From contig NW_004624742.1 in NCBI RefSeq assembly GCF_000247695.1, forward strand, positions 7,127,817 through 7,191,816: 64,000 bases of DNA, given 5' to 3'. Numbering within the stretch: the stretch's first letter is position 1; each line of letters opens with the position of its first letter. The notes under the pieces are model-generated. The model was not told the origin of the DNA and did no database searches. It worked only from the letters and a program-made list of their open reading frames with translations. Source of the DNA: Heterocephalus glaber. Lineage: Eukaryota; Chordata; Mammalia; Rodentia; Bathyergidae. Made by a program: the position numbers and the translations under genes. This document shows, piece by piece, positions 47,746-59,115 of the stretch.

Positions 47746-49494
47746 TATCTATATTACCTACATTCAAACGTGCTGTATTACCTAATTTGTGTCTGAAACA
47801 AAAGGACAGCTTACTACTGTATTATAAAGTTAAATTTGCAAAGGCCCTGTCAGCCCTATCCAGCTAATTCTGACAACTGAGAAGGAATCTTTTGGATTGA
47901 AGCTTTGAAAACAGGCTTCCCCAGCTAGGCAGGTGGGGTGGCTACATGGGATTAAGGCACAGGGACTCTTTGCCGAGCAAGGTGCTCCTTCCTGTTAGAA
48001 CACATTGCCGCACAGCCCTGCAGTCTGCAAGCTCCTGGCACCTCCTCCTGCTTCTGCTTCCTAGTGGGCTGTCTGAGGGAGGCTATACATATGTATTAAG
48101 TTATTAAGCAGTGGTATGGGTTCTCACAAGTTCAAACACAAAGCATGCTGTGTCTCTGCTCGAGCATCTCCAGGAGGGCCTGGATTAATAGAAATGCAAA
48201 TGGAGCATCTGCACAAGGCCATATGATTAGAGCCTCCCCCTCACACCTCAAAGTCAAGAGCAAAAAAACACTGCATGTGAAATACAACAAAAATGGTGAT
48301 ATAATATGCAAAGTCTGTTACCCATTTCAACAGCAGTCAGCAAAACATTTCTACTCACACCACTTAGAACAATTCTGTCCCAACTTTATTATGTAAGCTA
48401 ATGTTTTTCATCAGGGATAAAATTCCTGTTGGTATGTTAGAGTCCCAACTGACTGCTTTATTGCTTAAAACTCTCTCCATACCACTTCAACAATGAGTCC
48501 ACTCTGGAAATGTGCTGTTAAGAGAAGTACGGCTTTCGTTTTTTTAACCTCTGCTCTTTCTTTCCCTGGTGTCAACATTCAATGGTTTTAGAAGCCTGTG
48601 CCCTGTCTGTCCTGAGCCATAGGCTGTGCCAGGCTGGTTTGGGTTGCTGAACAGGTCACAAGTTTTGTCTCCATTTGAGGCAGGTAGTTCCACTCTTTTT
48701 GTGGCTGCTTCCTTACTTCTTACACTGGCAGCTATCACTTACAACTTCTCAGGGCAAGGAGCAAATCCCAGCACCTTGCCACAGTAGTGTACCTATGTTT
48801 TCAGGGATAATTGGATGCATAAAGGAGTAAGTAAAAAAAAAAAATCTGCTTGTCTTTCAGCGCATGTTTTGGGCCGGAGAGTGTCGATGCGAGGGAACGG
48901 GGATGACTTCGTGTCATCCAGCTGTCTCCATTGAAGAAAAAATGGTAGCTCACTCATGACTGTCCCTTCTTTCTTCTTTTTCTTCCCACTAGTGTTCTCC
49001 CTCCCTGAATCCATCCTTCTTCTTTATCTTAGCTGGTTGGTTTGGAACACGTATGCCTAGGCGACCCTGGAAAATTTTTTTCAATCATGACCCTGTGGTG
49101 TCATATAGATAGCTGAGTGAGCGAATCACGGCTCCTTCCCATTTCTGTGAAAGAGGAGGTACCTATGTGGCTGAGAGTGACTCATATCTAGAGATAAATT
49201 CTCAGGTGACCCTGAAGCCTAGATATTTGGTATTTTCTATATATTCAAGCAGCTTCATGACTGAGTGATCATTCAGCTGCTAGAGATATTATAGACCTAT
49301 TAAATTGGATGCTTATGTGGATATTTAGTTGTATTTACAGAATGTTATTCATTAGAGGACAGATTGTCTCAGCAGATTATTTTGCCTAATTCAAGTAAGG
49401 CTTCCCATTTTTTACTCCTTTTCCCCATTTATTGTCACTGTCCATCCACCATTCCCTATATCTCACCTGGGTGACCGCCATACAAGTTCTTTCC
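47746..49494. other. Unassigned DNA
   Basis: No gene recognised. The 83-codon frame at 48145-48396 and others have no domain. Confidence 0.35.
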
Positions 49495-49885
49495 CACCAT
49501 TCAGTTACACACATGCACACTCCTTTCAGATCACTGTAAAGCCCAGCATTAATTAACTACTCAATGAAATTCTTTCAATGATTTTCCATGGCCTAATAAT
49601 AAACACAAACTTCTTATTCTAAAATTTAAAGCTGTCAAGGATCTGGCCTCGACTCGCATCTTTGAACATTTTAAATTGCCTACACCTAATTCACACCACA
49701 TCATCTATAATTCCCTCTCTCTCTAAGCCCTAAACACAATTCACATCAGTTAACAGGAAGCTCCTCCCCCGATCCATCCCTGCCTTTGGACTTGTCCTTA
49801 ACGAGTATCTCCTTGTCACCTCCTGTTGGAAGACTACTCAAATTCATCCTAATAACTCTGTGTACCTGCCCGCAGAACTTTGTCC
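49495..49885 (+). mobile_element. LINE-2 fragment
   Basis: Contains aatgattttccatggcctaa, ttcttattctaaaatttaaa, gctgtcaaggatctggcctc, cacaccacatcatctataat, ctgcctttggacttgtcctt. This is the L2 3' region order, diverged. Confidence 0.55.
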
Positions 49886-50084
49886 CTCTTTTTGACCAAC
49901 ATTTCTCTTGCCCTTGTATTCTAGGTAATGCTTGTCACTGTGAATAGGCATGCAGTAGAAAAAGTTTCATTTACAGAACAAATGAAAGAATATAGAAAGA
50001 GTTCACCTCTGTCTGATCTCTTTGTAGTGTTTGTGCGATCCCCGAGAGATCACAGTGTGATGTACCAGAAGGAGACTGAGGTTT

Positions 50085-50195
50085 TGGGTAAGAGACCTGG
50101 AATGGAGTCTCTGCTTGGCCGCTAATTAACTGTAGGACCTTGGGCAAGCTACCTACCTTCTCTGCACCTCACCTCTATATCTCTATCTCAAGGCT
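50085..50195 (+). repeat. MIR fragment
   Basis: aagagacctggaatggagtc, tctgcttggccgctaattaa, ctgtaggaccttgggcaagc, tacctaccttctctgcacct matches the MIR 5' half and core. Confidence 0.82.
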
Positions 50196-52425
50196 GTTGA
50201 ATGCATCAAGTTTTACTGTGGATTTTTTTGTTCATATGCATATTCTTTAGTCCCTGGAAATGCTACAAAGCAAAGTACTGCTCATCTTACAGACAGAGAG
50301 CACTCTTTTTGCATATAAATCATGGCATGAACTGACATCATATATAGCACAGACCTAGTAACATTTCACTGGAAAAATAATGAGCCAGGTGAGTATTTTA
50401 TGTTCACAGTAGCATCTACTCCCTTGACAACTAACTGTGGAATGGAAACTGTATGCTTACTTTTAAAGACCATACATTTTGATAGTTTAACTAATTTGGG
50501 GATCCAGTATTAGAAATGACACAGTGCTGCTAATTCAAGTGTCTACAATGAAGAATTTCTTGGGAGAAGAAAGAAAAGGGGGGAGACATTTCCACAGTGA
50601 TTTCTTGTATCTGCAATCCTAAATCTAATTTAGTATTAGTGTTCCTGACAGGAAAAGAAATTTCAGGGCAGTTACTCACACTTTTGAAGGTTTTATTTGG
50701 TTTAACCTCAGAAATAACTGCAGTGATGGAGCTGAGTGCTTTCAGATGTGGGTTTTCTCTCTGAAATAATGGACTCTTGAGTTTCTTCTCTTCCTAAAAT
50801 TACATCTGAGATGCTATAGGGGCTTCCTGAAGAGTAGCTGTAATTATTTTGTGATGTTAAAACATAAAAAAAAAAAATCTTCTGCCCACTTAGTAGGGTA
50901 TTTTTTGAGAACATGTAAGAAACTGGGAAACCTCAGTGACTATGTGATAGATTTTAATGTGACAGACCGTATAGCTCATTGCAGCCACACATTCCCATTA
51001 CCAGACACATCTCTTGTGAGCCAGGACTGCCCTTTGTGCAATGAATTATGGTGAGAGTTCTGCCCATGTCTCAGATACTCTCCAGAACTCATTTCATGTT
51101 ATTTACAGCGTTCTCTCCCTTTTTGTGGCATGTGTCCCTTTCTTTAGAAACTTCCCTCTGGTCTCTTGTCAAACTACAGTGGTGAGCATAAAACAGGAAG
51201 CATACACTCATTTTTCTGTTGGGGGTGAGATAAATAACTAAACAAGAGATATTCAACTTTATAGCAAACACTATAGGGGCAATGTTGCATTGTGACAAAT
51301 AATGCAAAAGAAGGTGTGAAAGAAGGCACTCTAGTTAGCACTGGGCTAACTTGCTTTTGCTGTCTTCTATTTTTGGATTTTTCCCCCTTGACTGGTATAT
51401 TCCTGTGGGAACTCTCTACAAAACCACTAATATTTGTATAATTATTTACAATTTACAAAGCACTTCCCAGAAAATTTTAATGTTTCACAGATCATTCTGG
51501 TTACCCTTGACATTGTTGTTTATAATTTTCTGATGAAACTGAAACCAGGAGTTAATCACTACAAGTTAAGTGGTAGATACCCAGGGCACCTTTTAATACT
51601 GTTGTCTCACCACCAGCAGTTCACAGAAGCATCAGGTTATGGAAATCTATTCCCAGACAATTGAGAACATAGGCACTGGTCAGGGTCAGGTTCCAAAAAC
51701 TAGAGTGAACCTGATCTAAGGGTTCCAGAACACAGAATCTAGGGAGATTAGAAGGCAGAAGCCAGGGCTGAGAAATCCAGCTAAAATCCAGGGAGGAAAT
51801 TTAGTACATTTAGAATTAGCTATTCTGAGGGAGCCAGATAAAGAGGTGTATCTAAGAAGGAGGTGATGGAATGCACCCGTGTCCATTCATCAGGATTTAA
51901 ACGTTTAGATTAAGCTGGGGAGATGAAGTGTGGTGGGAATCTCTGAGTCAGTGAAAATAGCTGCAGGTGTGTTGTGTAGAACATTGTAGCCTTGCCCATG
52001 GGTCAGGAAGGGCAGGTTCAGATGTCAGATTGTGAATTTAGGAACACTGAACTAAGTCTTAGGAATGGCAATATCCAGAAGATACAGAAAATAAAATGAA
52101 GAAGCATATGAAATCTCTTGAGGGTTAAAAATAGAAATACCATTGCAATTAGAAATTACCAGGCCATTACTTTTTCTTTTTTTGTGTGTCTTACGGTATA
52201 ATTATTTGGCACTGTGCAGACTAGGTTAGGGTTTTGGGGTACAAATATGTCTGAGAAAAGAATTTACAAATCCTTTGTCAATAAGGAAAATCTATGTTAC
52301 AACCTTTGCATTATTTTTGTTTAAAAATTTCAATTTTTCACTTCAAATAGGCAAATTCATGGACTGAGACTAAAGAATGATTCTGGATGCTCATGCTATG
52401 TTTATATGACTGTAAGCTTGCTTGT
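50196..52425. other. Unassigned DNA
   Basis: No gene recognised. Several open frames of 60-76 codons (50708-51664) overlap on both strands without domains. Confidence 0.35.
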
Positions 52426-52463
52426 GCATATATGTATGTGTGTGTGTGTGTGTGTGTGTGTGA
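52426..52463 (+). repeat. (TG)n microsatellite
   Basis: TATGTATG followed by about 26 bp of pure TG. Confidence 0.96.
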
Positions 52464-52729
52464 CCATGCACATAAAAGTATATATAACCTACTGATTAGG
52501 ATGTTTAAATGTGATAAGGAATAACTGTTCTTTGAGGTGATAAACTTAACTTTTCATATCTTTTTAAACTTTCTTGTAGCTCATCTCATTTATATAAGCA
52601 TAATTAATGGCTAATAAATCTTGCTGACATCTTTTAGCTTACGAACTGCAAGCTTTCTCATAATTTCTGGTCCTGAAGATAATGATTCTATTTCAATATT
52701 TTAAATACTGAGCTACTCTTCCTATGTCA

Positions 52730-52907
52730 GTTTCTTTCTTTCTTTCTTTCTTTCCTTTTTTAATATTGCAGAGGTCAGGGTTACTTGGAGATTTATTTAT
52801 TTATTTATTTATTTATTTATTCATTTATTTATTGATGCTGAGGATGGAACTTGGGACCTTGCGCTCACGAGGCAGGCAGCAGAACCACTGAGCTAAATTC
52901 CTGGCCC
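52730..52907 (-). mobile_element. ID SINE with complex TTTC...TTTA tail, antisense
   Basis: The plus strand shows (TTTC)n, a short unique stretch (52758-52792), (ATTT)n, then ttgatgctgaggatggaact, tgggaccttgcgctcacgag, gcagaaccactgagctaaat, tcctggccc. An exact 10-bp target duplication TCCTATGTCA at 52720-52729 and 52908-52917 encloses the whole 178-bp unit. The extra sequence therefore belongs to the insertion or grew inside its tail. Confidence 0.9.
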
Positions 52908-52917
52908 TCCTATGTCA

Positions 52918-53697
52918 TTTTTGATAACCCTTTATCAGTCTTCACTTGGCCTTCACATATTGGCTAGTTTCCTAAACAAGGCAGGGATAAGGGTAGAATG
53001 GGAGTCTTTTAAGGTAACTGGATAATTTATAAAATCCTAAACCCTTTGGTATGGAAGAAAAAATCTTTACTGGTGAAAAATGGAGACTGGCTTTTTATGT
53101 GGACATCATTTGATCTTAGTAGCAACATATATTTTTAATTAATATTCTTAATGTTTTCTTTATAGAGTGACTATATGAAGGAGATTGATTGATTGCTTTG
53201 CCAATGTATTGCTCTGTAATGCCTTTTGATAATGGTATAGATCAGAGCCCTAAACTCAGAGTTCTCACTTTTACTCAAGTATGTAAGTAATCTGCAAATG
53301 AATGGTATGGAAAATTTTAGGAAATGTCAACCTAACTCACAGTACTGTCTGAGCTCTTAGTGTTTTCTAGTAACTCTGTCAAGGTTCCTTTTAGAAATAG
53401 AACTTTATTGATTACACCACTGCTGCTTGCAAGAGGGGAGGAAGTTGAGAGGAAGGAATGAGAAAAAGAGGAAGAGAGGGCAAATAAGTAGCTGAATTGT
53501 GATGTTACTTAGCCCTAAGTCACCAGGTAAATTTCTTTGCTAATCAAATTTCTTGGTTAATCCGCAGATTATCATACGTAGCCACACCCTTCCTCAGTCT
53601 CTGGAGAACTGAGTCAGGGGTTTGTGATAATCTTGCATGTCAACACATCAAAATGTATTTGTTGTTTTCTAAAATCCCTTAGGCCCTACTGTGTTGT
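52918..53697. other. Unassigned DNA flanking the ERV
   Basis: No gene recognised. 53425-53485 is purine-rich. Confidence 0.35.
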
Positions 53698-53845
53698 TGC
53701 TGTGGGATTTTCAGGAAGAGAGATGGGAGACTGAGGCCCTTTGCCCAGGAAGCAGCTTTATTCGTGCCCTAGTAGATTTGTATCCAAAGGCTGAGTGCCG
53801 AACTTGGCGTAGTTGCCCCCTTTTATAGGATTTTTACATCTTTGG
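53698..53845 (-). mobile_element. ERV1 LTR end (TATA-R-U5 part), copy 1
   Basis: On the minus strand, TATA (CTATAAAAGGG, about 53817-53827) is followed by a transcript-start region, an AATAAA signal (53762-53757) with gctgcttcctg, and a U5 ending ...CA at 53698. It matches copy 2 at 57870-58017 at roughly four positions in five, with a small deletion after the AATAAA-side cgtgccc. It is the 3' LTR position of a minus-strand element. Sequence upstream of TATA (above 53845) does not match copy 2. Confidence 0.75.
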
Positions 53846-56800
53846 TTGGTTGACTCACCAAAGTTGTAGGATCTTATAGGATAAGTGTCCTCCTATCCTG
53901 GGTTCTTGTTGACCTTGGAGGGCCAGGGCCAAATTATTAGCTGTCCTCTTAGCCCAGTTACCTTTTTAGCTTTGGTGCCTAAACCTCAGTTGTTGAACAC
54001 TCAGGAGATCAGTTAAGCCAGTATTGCAGTGAGAGCAGTAGGTTTAATCTTATGACTTATCTAGATATCAAGAACCTAGAAATATCTATTATGGCCAAGG
54101 AACTGTTATTTCTTACCAATTGTGGTTGTCTTAGAAGTTGAATATTAACAAGTAACTTAGAAGTTGAATATTAACCAGTAACAGTTATAAAGATTTTATA
54201 GAGACAACTTGAAATGAAGGACAGCATAATACATTATCACAACAATCATGATGACATCATTATATTAGAACCACTATGTTTTTGTTATTATTTCTGAAAC
54301 ACATTTAAATTATTATCTTGGTATAAAATGACTTTTTAGTTATCTTCGTCTAATTACAAGATATTAAATGACATACGGAAACTTTTACCTAATTTATCTT
54401 TTAACCATTTGTTTGTAACCAGAGTGATATTTAAGTAGAATGTGCTTGTTTGTTTTATAGATATACTTTACAGGTTATTAACTCTTATAAGTTTAGGAAA
54501 CAGTGTTAATGACCATATGTAGACTTTTTACTCAATACAAGTGTTTCTCATTTACACAATAACAAAATATTTAATCAAACCAAATAGATACAAATTTAAC
54601 CAAGAGTATCCTAGTCAGCAAACCATTGCTTTAGACACAGAGAGCTTAACTTTTACTTATAACCAGCTTAAAAGTATATCATAATAATTTATTTAATATC
54701 TGTTGGGGTGTGGCACCATAAGACCTTGGGAAAACTGGAGAAGCCACCCTTCAGTGGAGAAACTGGACAAAATTTGGTCTAGACAGCTGCTCTTTCAACC
54801 ACAGAGAGCAGTTTTGTCCAACAGTTCCCCAAGTTTAAGGGGTTTCCACTTAGTTACCTTAACAATTGCTGTAGACAATTCAGCATAACAGTTAACATTC
54901 TAAACTATTTTATATATTATCTTAGACCAAGGAAAATTTAAGTTATTGTACACAGTCAATAATAGGCATTGCATTTATGAAATTAATTTTGGACATTATC
55001 TTGGTTATCTAGGTTATCCATCTGGATAAAAACATGTCACCAATCTTTATAATATCTTTATTCTTACCAACTAATTTAAATTAGTCTACTGTTAAGCTAT
55101 GTGAACCACAAGCATTTGAGTTAGTATCATGAGTGTCTACTTATCTATAAGGTGACCTAAGTAGAACATATAATTTAAGATTCACATACAGAAAAATACA
55201 CAGTTTAAATCATACATAATCTTTATATTCGCAGACTCTAAGGCTTCTGTCTGTAAGTCCCATATGACTTTGAAGTTTCTTAACCTTAGTCCTGTAATCT
55301 TTGGTGGACTTAGCTATTTATAAAACCCTAGATAACTGGTTTTTATGTGGAAGGCCAAAAGCCAGTGAAAAATAAAAGGAAAAATAAACTTCCTTTAGGT
55401 ACCTTAACCCAAGGAAGAAAAAAGGAAACAGACACACAAACAATTACTTTTAGATCAGAGCATACTCTTAGAAATATTGGCCAAGTTGAGCTATAGCTAT
55501 AATAATCTGTTGTAGGTTCATTATAAATTGACTAGTCAGAACTTTCGGGGGTGACCAGATCGAGTAGACATTTCTAAACTAACACCAGTAAGGAGGTGGG
55601 AGAGAAAACCTCTTATTACAGACTTAGAACCAGAAAGAGTTGGGGGTGGGGGAAGAGTCTTGACATTTTGGTTTTTTATTTTTTAATTTACCTTTTGAGA
55701 AAAAAAAATCAACTTTTAATTTAATTATAGATCACATATCAAGGAAAGCAGAGCCATGTGCCTCCCTCCCTGCTTCCACGCGGTGGTTGGCACTAGGCTC
55801 TCCTACTCTCCAACACCCCATCTTTTGGTAACAAACAGAAAAAAATTAAAAGCTTCTGAGTTGTCCCCTTTTTATATTTAGCCCAGCTTTTAATTGAAAA
55901 TTATTTTTTTATAATTTTGGTTATACTTTCCTTCTTTCTCTTTGGTCTCAGATTGCTACATTTTTAAATTTGACTGGCTGTCAACAGACTTTCAAGTAAC
56001 CTTGAATTAGTACTTTTATTTTAACACCTCCAGAAAGCAGAGAAAAGAGCAAGTTAACTCTATAATTGTAGTTTAAGAATTTACAATCCATTAGAAATAC
56101 TTTAAACTTATTAATTAAATAAAAAATACCAACTTAAAATTGGAAGCCAAAAGTAAATTTATCAATTAGCCAAGATTTGTAAAAATGGACTCTTATTGTG
56201 ACTCTGGGTTGGCTCTCATGCCACAGGAGGGTCGTTTTATGATTGACTCTGTTTTTACTGGGCTGTGGGGAGTTGTGCCTTTCTAATTTTCTCCTGAGTT
56301 GAGGAAAAGGGCAGTCTTTCTCCCCTGTGTGGCTGCAGCCATGGTACCAGGAGTTGGGCCCTCCTTGGCTGGCGCCAGCTTCAGTCAAGGTGGAACCATC
56401 GGTCTGGGGTGTTGAGGCTTATAGACTGGGGGTAGGGATTCCAGAAGATCCCATGTGGAGGGAACCGGAGATGAACTCTCTCTTTTCTTGTCAAGTTCCT
56501 GAGTTTTTAGGGGAAAAAGGACAACCAGTCCCTGTCTCCAACACAGTTTGTAATCTGTCTCCTCCCAAGACCCCACCCGATCTTTTATCATTAACAAATT
56601 CAATCAACAAGTGACATACCCAATCTTTGTCCAATCTGAACTTTGGCCAGAAGACAAATAAGGTTGAGGATGGGAGTTTGTGGCCAAATGAAAAAACAAT
56701 ACTTTATCATGTCAGCTTTCTTTTTGTTTTTCTGTCCCTGGATTGTCACCCCAAGTCCTTAACATCAGTCCAAGGGGGCTATCAGGGGGTACTTCGTTCC

Positions 56801-57869
56801 CTGAGCCCCTTGACTCCCTAACCTGCCCTAACTGGGAAGGTCATTTATTTCCCATTCTGTTTGTCCCAAAAGCCCAAGGCTCAATGTCAGTGCACTGAGA
56901 TGTCTAGCCATTCATTAAAGCTCAAGGCTCAACCCCTGGCACACACCAAGATGTCAAAGTAAGGAAATTGGTCAGGATGGCCAGGTCCCCGGCAACAACC
57001 CTGAACAAGTGGCTAATTATCTCCTTATCAAGTGAGCACTCAGCAGGCCATCCCGCCCCAGATGACGGCCAGTTTCATAGAAGGTCTGGAGCTTTCCAGG
57101 ACTCAGCTTAACATCATAGTCACCCAAATATTCCCTTTTAAAATTCTTTAACATATACTCTAGGAGAGTTGGTTTACTCTGCTTTCCACCCATTTCCTCC
57201 CTTTAACAGACAACTTTCATGCACAAGAGAAGGAGGAGAGAAGGGGAAGGGTTTTAATTGGAAGGGTGGCATACTGGCCTCATCTGTCTCTGGCCGCTCT
57301 CCTTTCAGAGATATTCAGGTGCCTCTTAGCATTGGTGGAGCTCCTGAGGACTATCATCACCCTTAGCCATATCAGGATCACCGCAGAACTGCGGAGTCCT
57401 TCAGGCCCTGTGGTCAGGTCAGAACCTTCCGGCGGTTCAGCTCGTTCACACACAAACACACAATGACTCCAACCCGCCGCCTAGCGCCTTGTTCCTTTCA
57501 GAACTGCTCACGCAACTCCAGTACTCCGGTCTATGGCCCAGTTCCCGAGAGCTGCGGTTTCAGTTTCAGTGAAACTTACTCAGCAACTCTGGGAGGTGAT
57601 CAGTCTCCCCTTCTGCCTTATTAAAGTCAGGACTACCAAATCGGACTTGGGTCTTATCAAATCTGGCGGAGAGCGCTTCCTGAACTGGTTCCTGGGCTTC
57701 CAGGTTTCGTGGTGCATCTGGAGCTTTCACTCTGGATGTTGGGAGGGGCCACATTCCCTATGGATCAAAGGTCTGCTGGCGCCAGGCCAGGTCACTTCTC
57801 CCAGTGCTCCCAGGCAGTGACAAAGGAGTTGGAAATACACTGTCTCCAAATCCCCCGACGCCCCAGAAA
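53846..57869 (-). mobile_element. Defective ERV1 internal region (tRNA-Pro-type primer site, gag relic)
   Basis: Immediately after the ...CA end of LTR copy 2 (57870), the minus strand carries a degraded primer-binding site complementary to tRNA-Pro (about 57867-57848, TCTGGGGCGTCGGGGGATTT), the class used by gammaretroviruses. A CpG-containing leader follows (about 57840-57000). About 56830-56330 reads as broken gag matrix-like sequence: open pieces at 56603-56385 and 56388-56134 in different frames, with further stops upstream. From about 56100 to 54200 the DNA is AT-rich, and I see no pol or env. A 26-bp tandem duplication lies at 54130-54181. The element is non-coding in practice, comparable in layout to non-autonomous VL30-type elements. 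That comparison is inference. The LTR/internal boundary on the left is not resolved. Confidence 0.62.
54130..54181 (+). repeat. 26-bp tandem duplication
   Basis: CTTAGAAGTTGAATATTAAC followed by AAGTAA is repeated once with a single difference (54130-54155, 54156-54181). It lies on the U3 side of LTR copy 1, so it may be a U3 repeat. Confidence 0.97.
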
Positions 57870-58290
57870 TGCGGTGAGATTTTCGTGTAGAAAGGACACT
57901 GAGGCCTTCGTCTCAGGAAGCAGCTTTATTCGTGCCCGCGCTGACTCCGCAGATTTGTATCCAAAGGCCGAGTGCCGAACATGGCGTAGCTGCACCCTTT
58001 TATAGGAATTTTACATCTTTGTCTCCCTTATATGGGCATACACTAACATTTTTACACTTTGGTTGGGTATACGTGGACTTTCTACAGTCTGCTTGGGTAT
58101 GATTTATGTTACAGAGTTACATTAGAACTGCACATGAGTACACAAGGTCAATATCACTACATTGTAAAAAGTTCCCGCCTGCACGAGTCAGGAGGGGTCC
58201 GACCGCATTGTAGCTCTCCAAAGTGGTAGCAAAGAGGGGGATCTGAACCTGTTCACATTTCCAAGGAAGGGTTCCTGGCTCATTGTTTTG
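57870..58290 (-). mobile_element. ERV1 LTR, copy 2 (5' LTR position)
   Basis: Minus-strand TATA CTATAAAAGGG (about 57996-58006), AATAAA at 57930-57925, then a U5 ending CA at 57870 beside the primer site. U3 extends to higher coordinates. Its start is not fixed: candidates are TGAGCC near 58283 or a point beyond the tandem repeat at 58318. Promoter and poly(A) elements look intact, but I cannot say whether it is active. Confidence 0.75.
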
Positions 58291-58317
58291 AGGAGGTTTT
58301 AAAATGAGAAAGGGGAG

Positions 58318-58367
58318 GGATCTGAGGTACTACAGATATCCAGGATCTGAGGTACTACAGATATCCA
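58318..58367 (+). repeat. 25-bp perfect tandem duplication
   Basis: GGATCTGAGGTACTACAGAT followed by ATCCA occurs twice exactly (58318-58342, 58343-58367). A third partial unit GGATCTGA follows. It lies just beyond the U3 side of LTR copy 2. Confidence 0.98.
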
Positions 58368-58919
58368 GGATCTGAAGAAGAAACCATGTTTCTCCACCAT
58401 GAATTTGTATACAGTGGTATCCTCTGCTGCATTCCGGAAATCGGTGTCTAGTATTTGTTCTCTCATTGCCAAATGATGGATCCTGGGCATTTCAGGTAAC
58501 ACATTTCCTGCTGTCTGAGTGAAAGTATTTAAGTGCCTACTGTTTTTCATCGTTCAAGTTGTTTCCCTGTTTCTCCTGCTGGGAAACAGGGCTGCCCTAT
58601 GTACAGAGCCACTCGGCTGGCAAAACGTGAGGATCATGTTTGGTGCTGAATGCGTTTGATGGCGTGATATTCGGGGCAGCTGGGCTTATTGCTGACCTTG
58701 CTTTGGCAATTCTGGGAGGAAGGCATCAACATCGCTATCCTCTAATGTATAGTCTATCTATTAGGTTCCAGGCTAAGGTAAAAGGTTGGGAGTCTGTGTG
58801 ATTAACATTCCTAACAACCAGGATAGAATCATAATAAATACTTTGGATGTTAGTTTCAAACCTTAAGAGTTTTTCATTCTAAGGATGGTAAAATCTTGGG
58901 TTGTAGTGTGAATAGAGGT
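58368..58919. other. Unassigned DNA with a protein-like minus frame
   Basis: The minus frame 58550-58299 (83 codons) has varied, non-repetitive composition in its first 60 residues (for example PRIHHLAMREQ and DTTVYKFMVEKHGF). It reads into the tandem duplication at its end. I do not recognise a family. It could be part of the ERV U3, an unrecognised retrocopy or chance. Confidence 0.3.
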
Positions 58920-59115
58920 GGGTTTAGATTCAAGCTCCACATCTATTCCTGGTTGGCCTGGAGCAAATCATCTAACTTCTTCAAACCTGTTTGTCCATTT
59001 ATAAAATAAAGATAAAACAGTATCCATTTCACAGGACTGTTTTGAGAATAAATAAGGCAATGCCCATAAAATCCTTGGCCCCCACGCAATGAGGATTCAA
59101 TAAATATTTTTTGTG
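58920..59115 (+). repeat. MIR, nearly complete
   Basis: gtttagattcaagctccaca, ggagcaaatcatctaacttc, tttgtccatttataaaataa, catttcacaggactgttttg, agaataaataaggcaatgcc, gaggattcaataaatatttt follow the MIR consensus to its 3' end. Confidence 0.82.
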
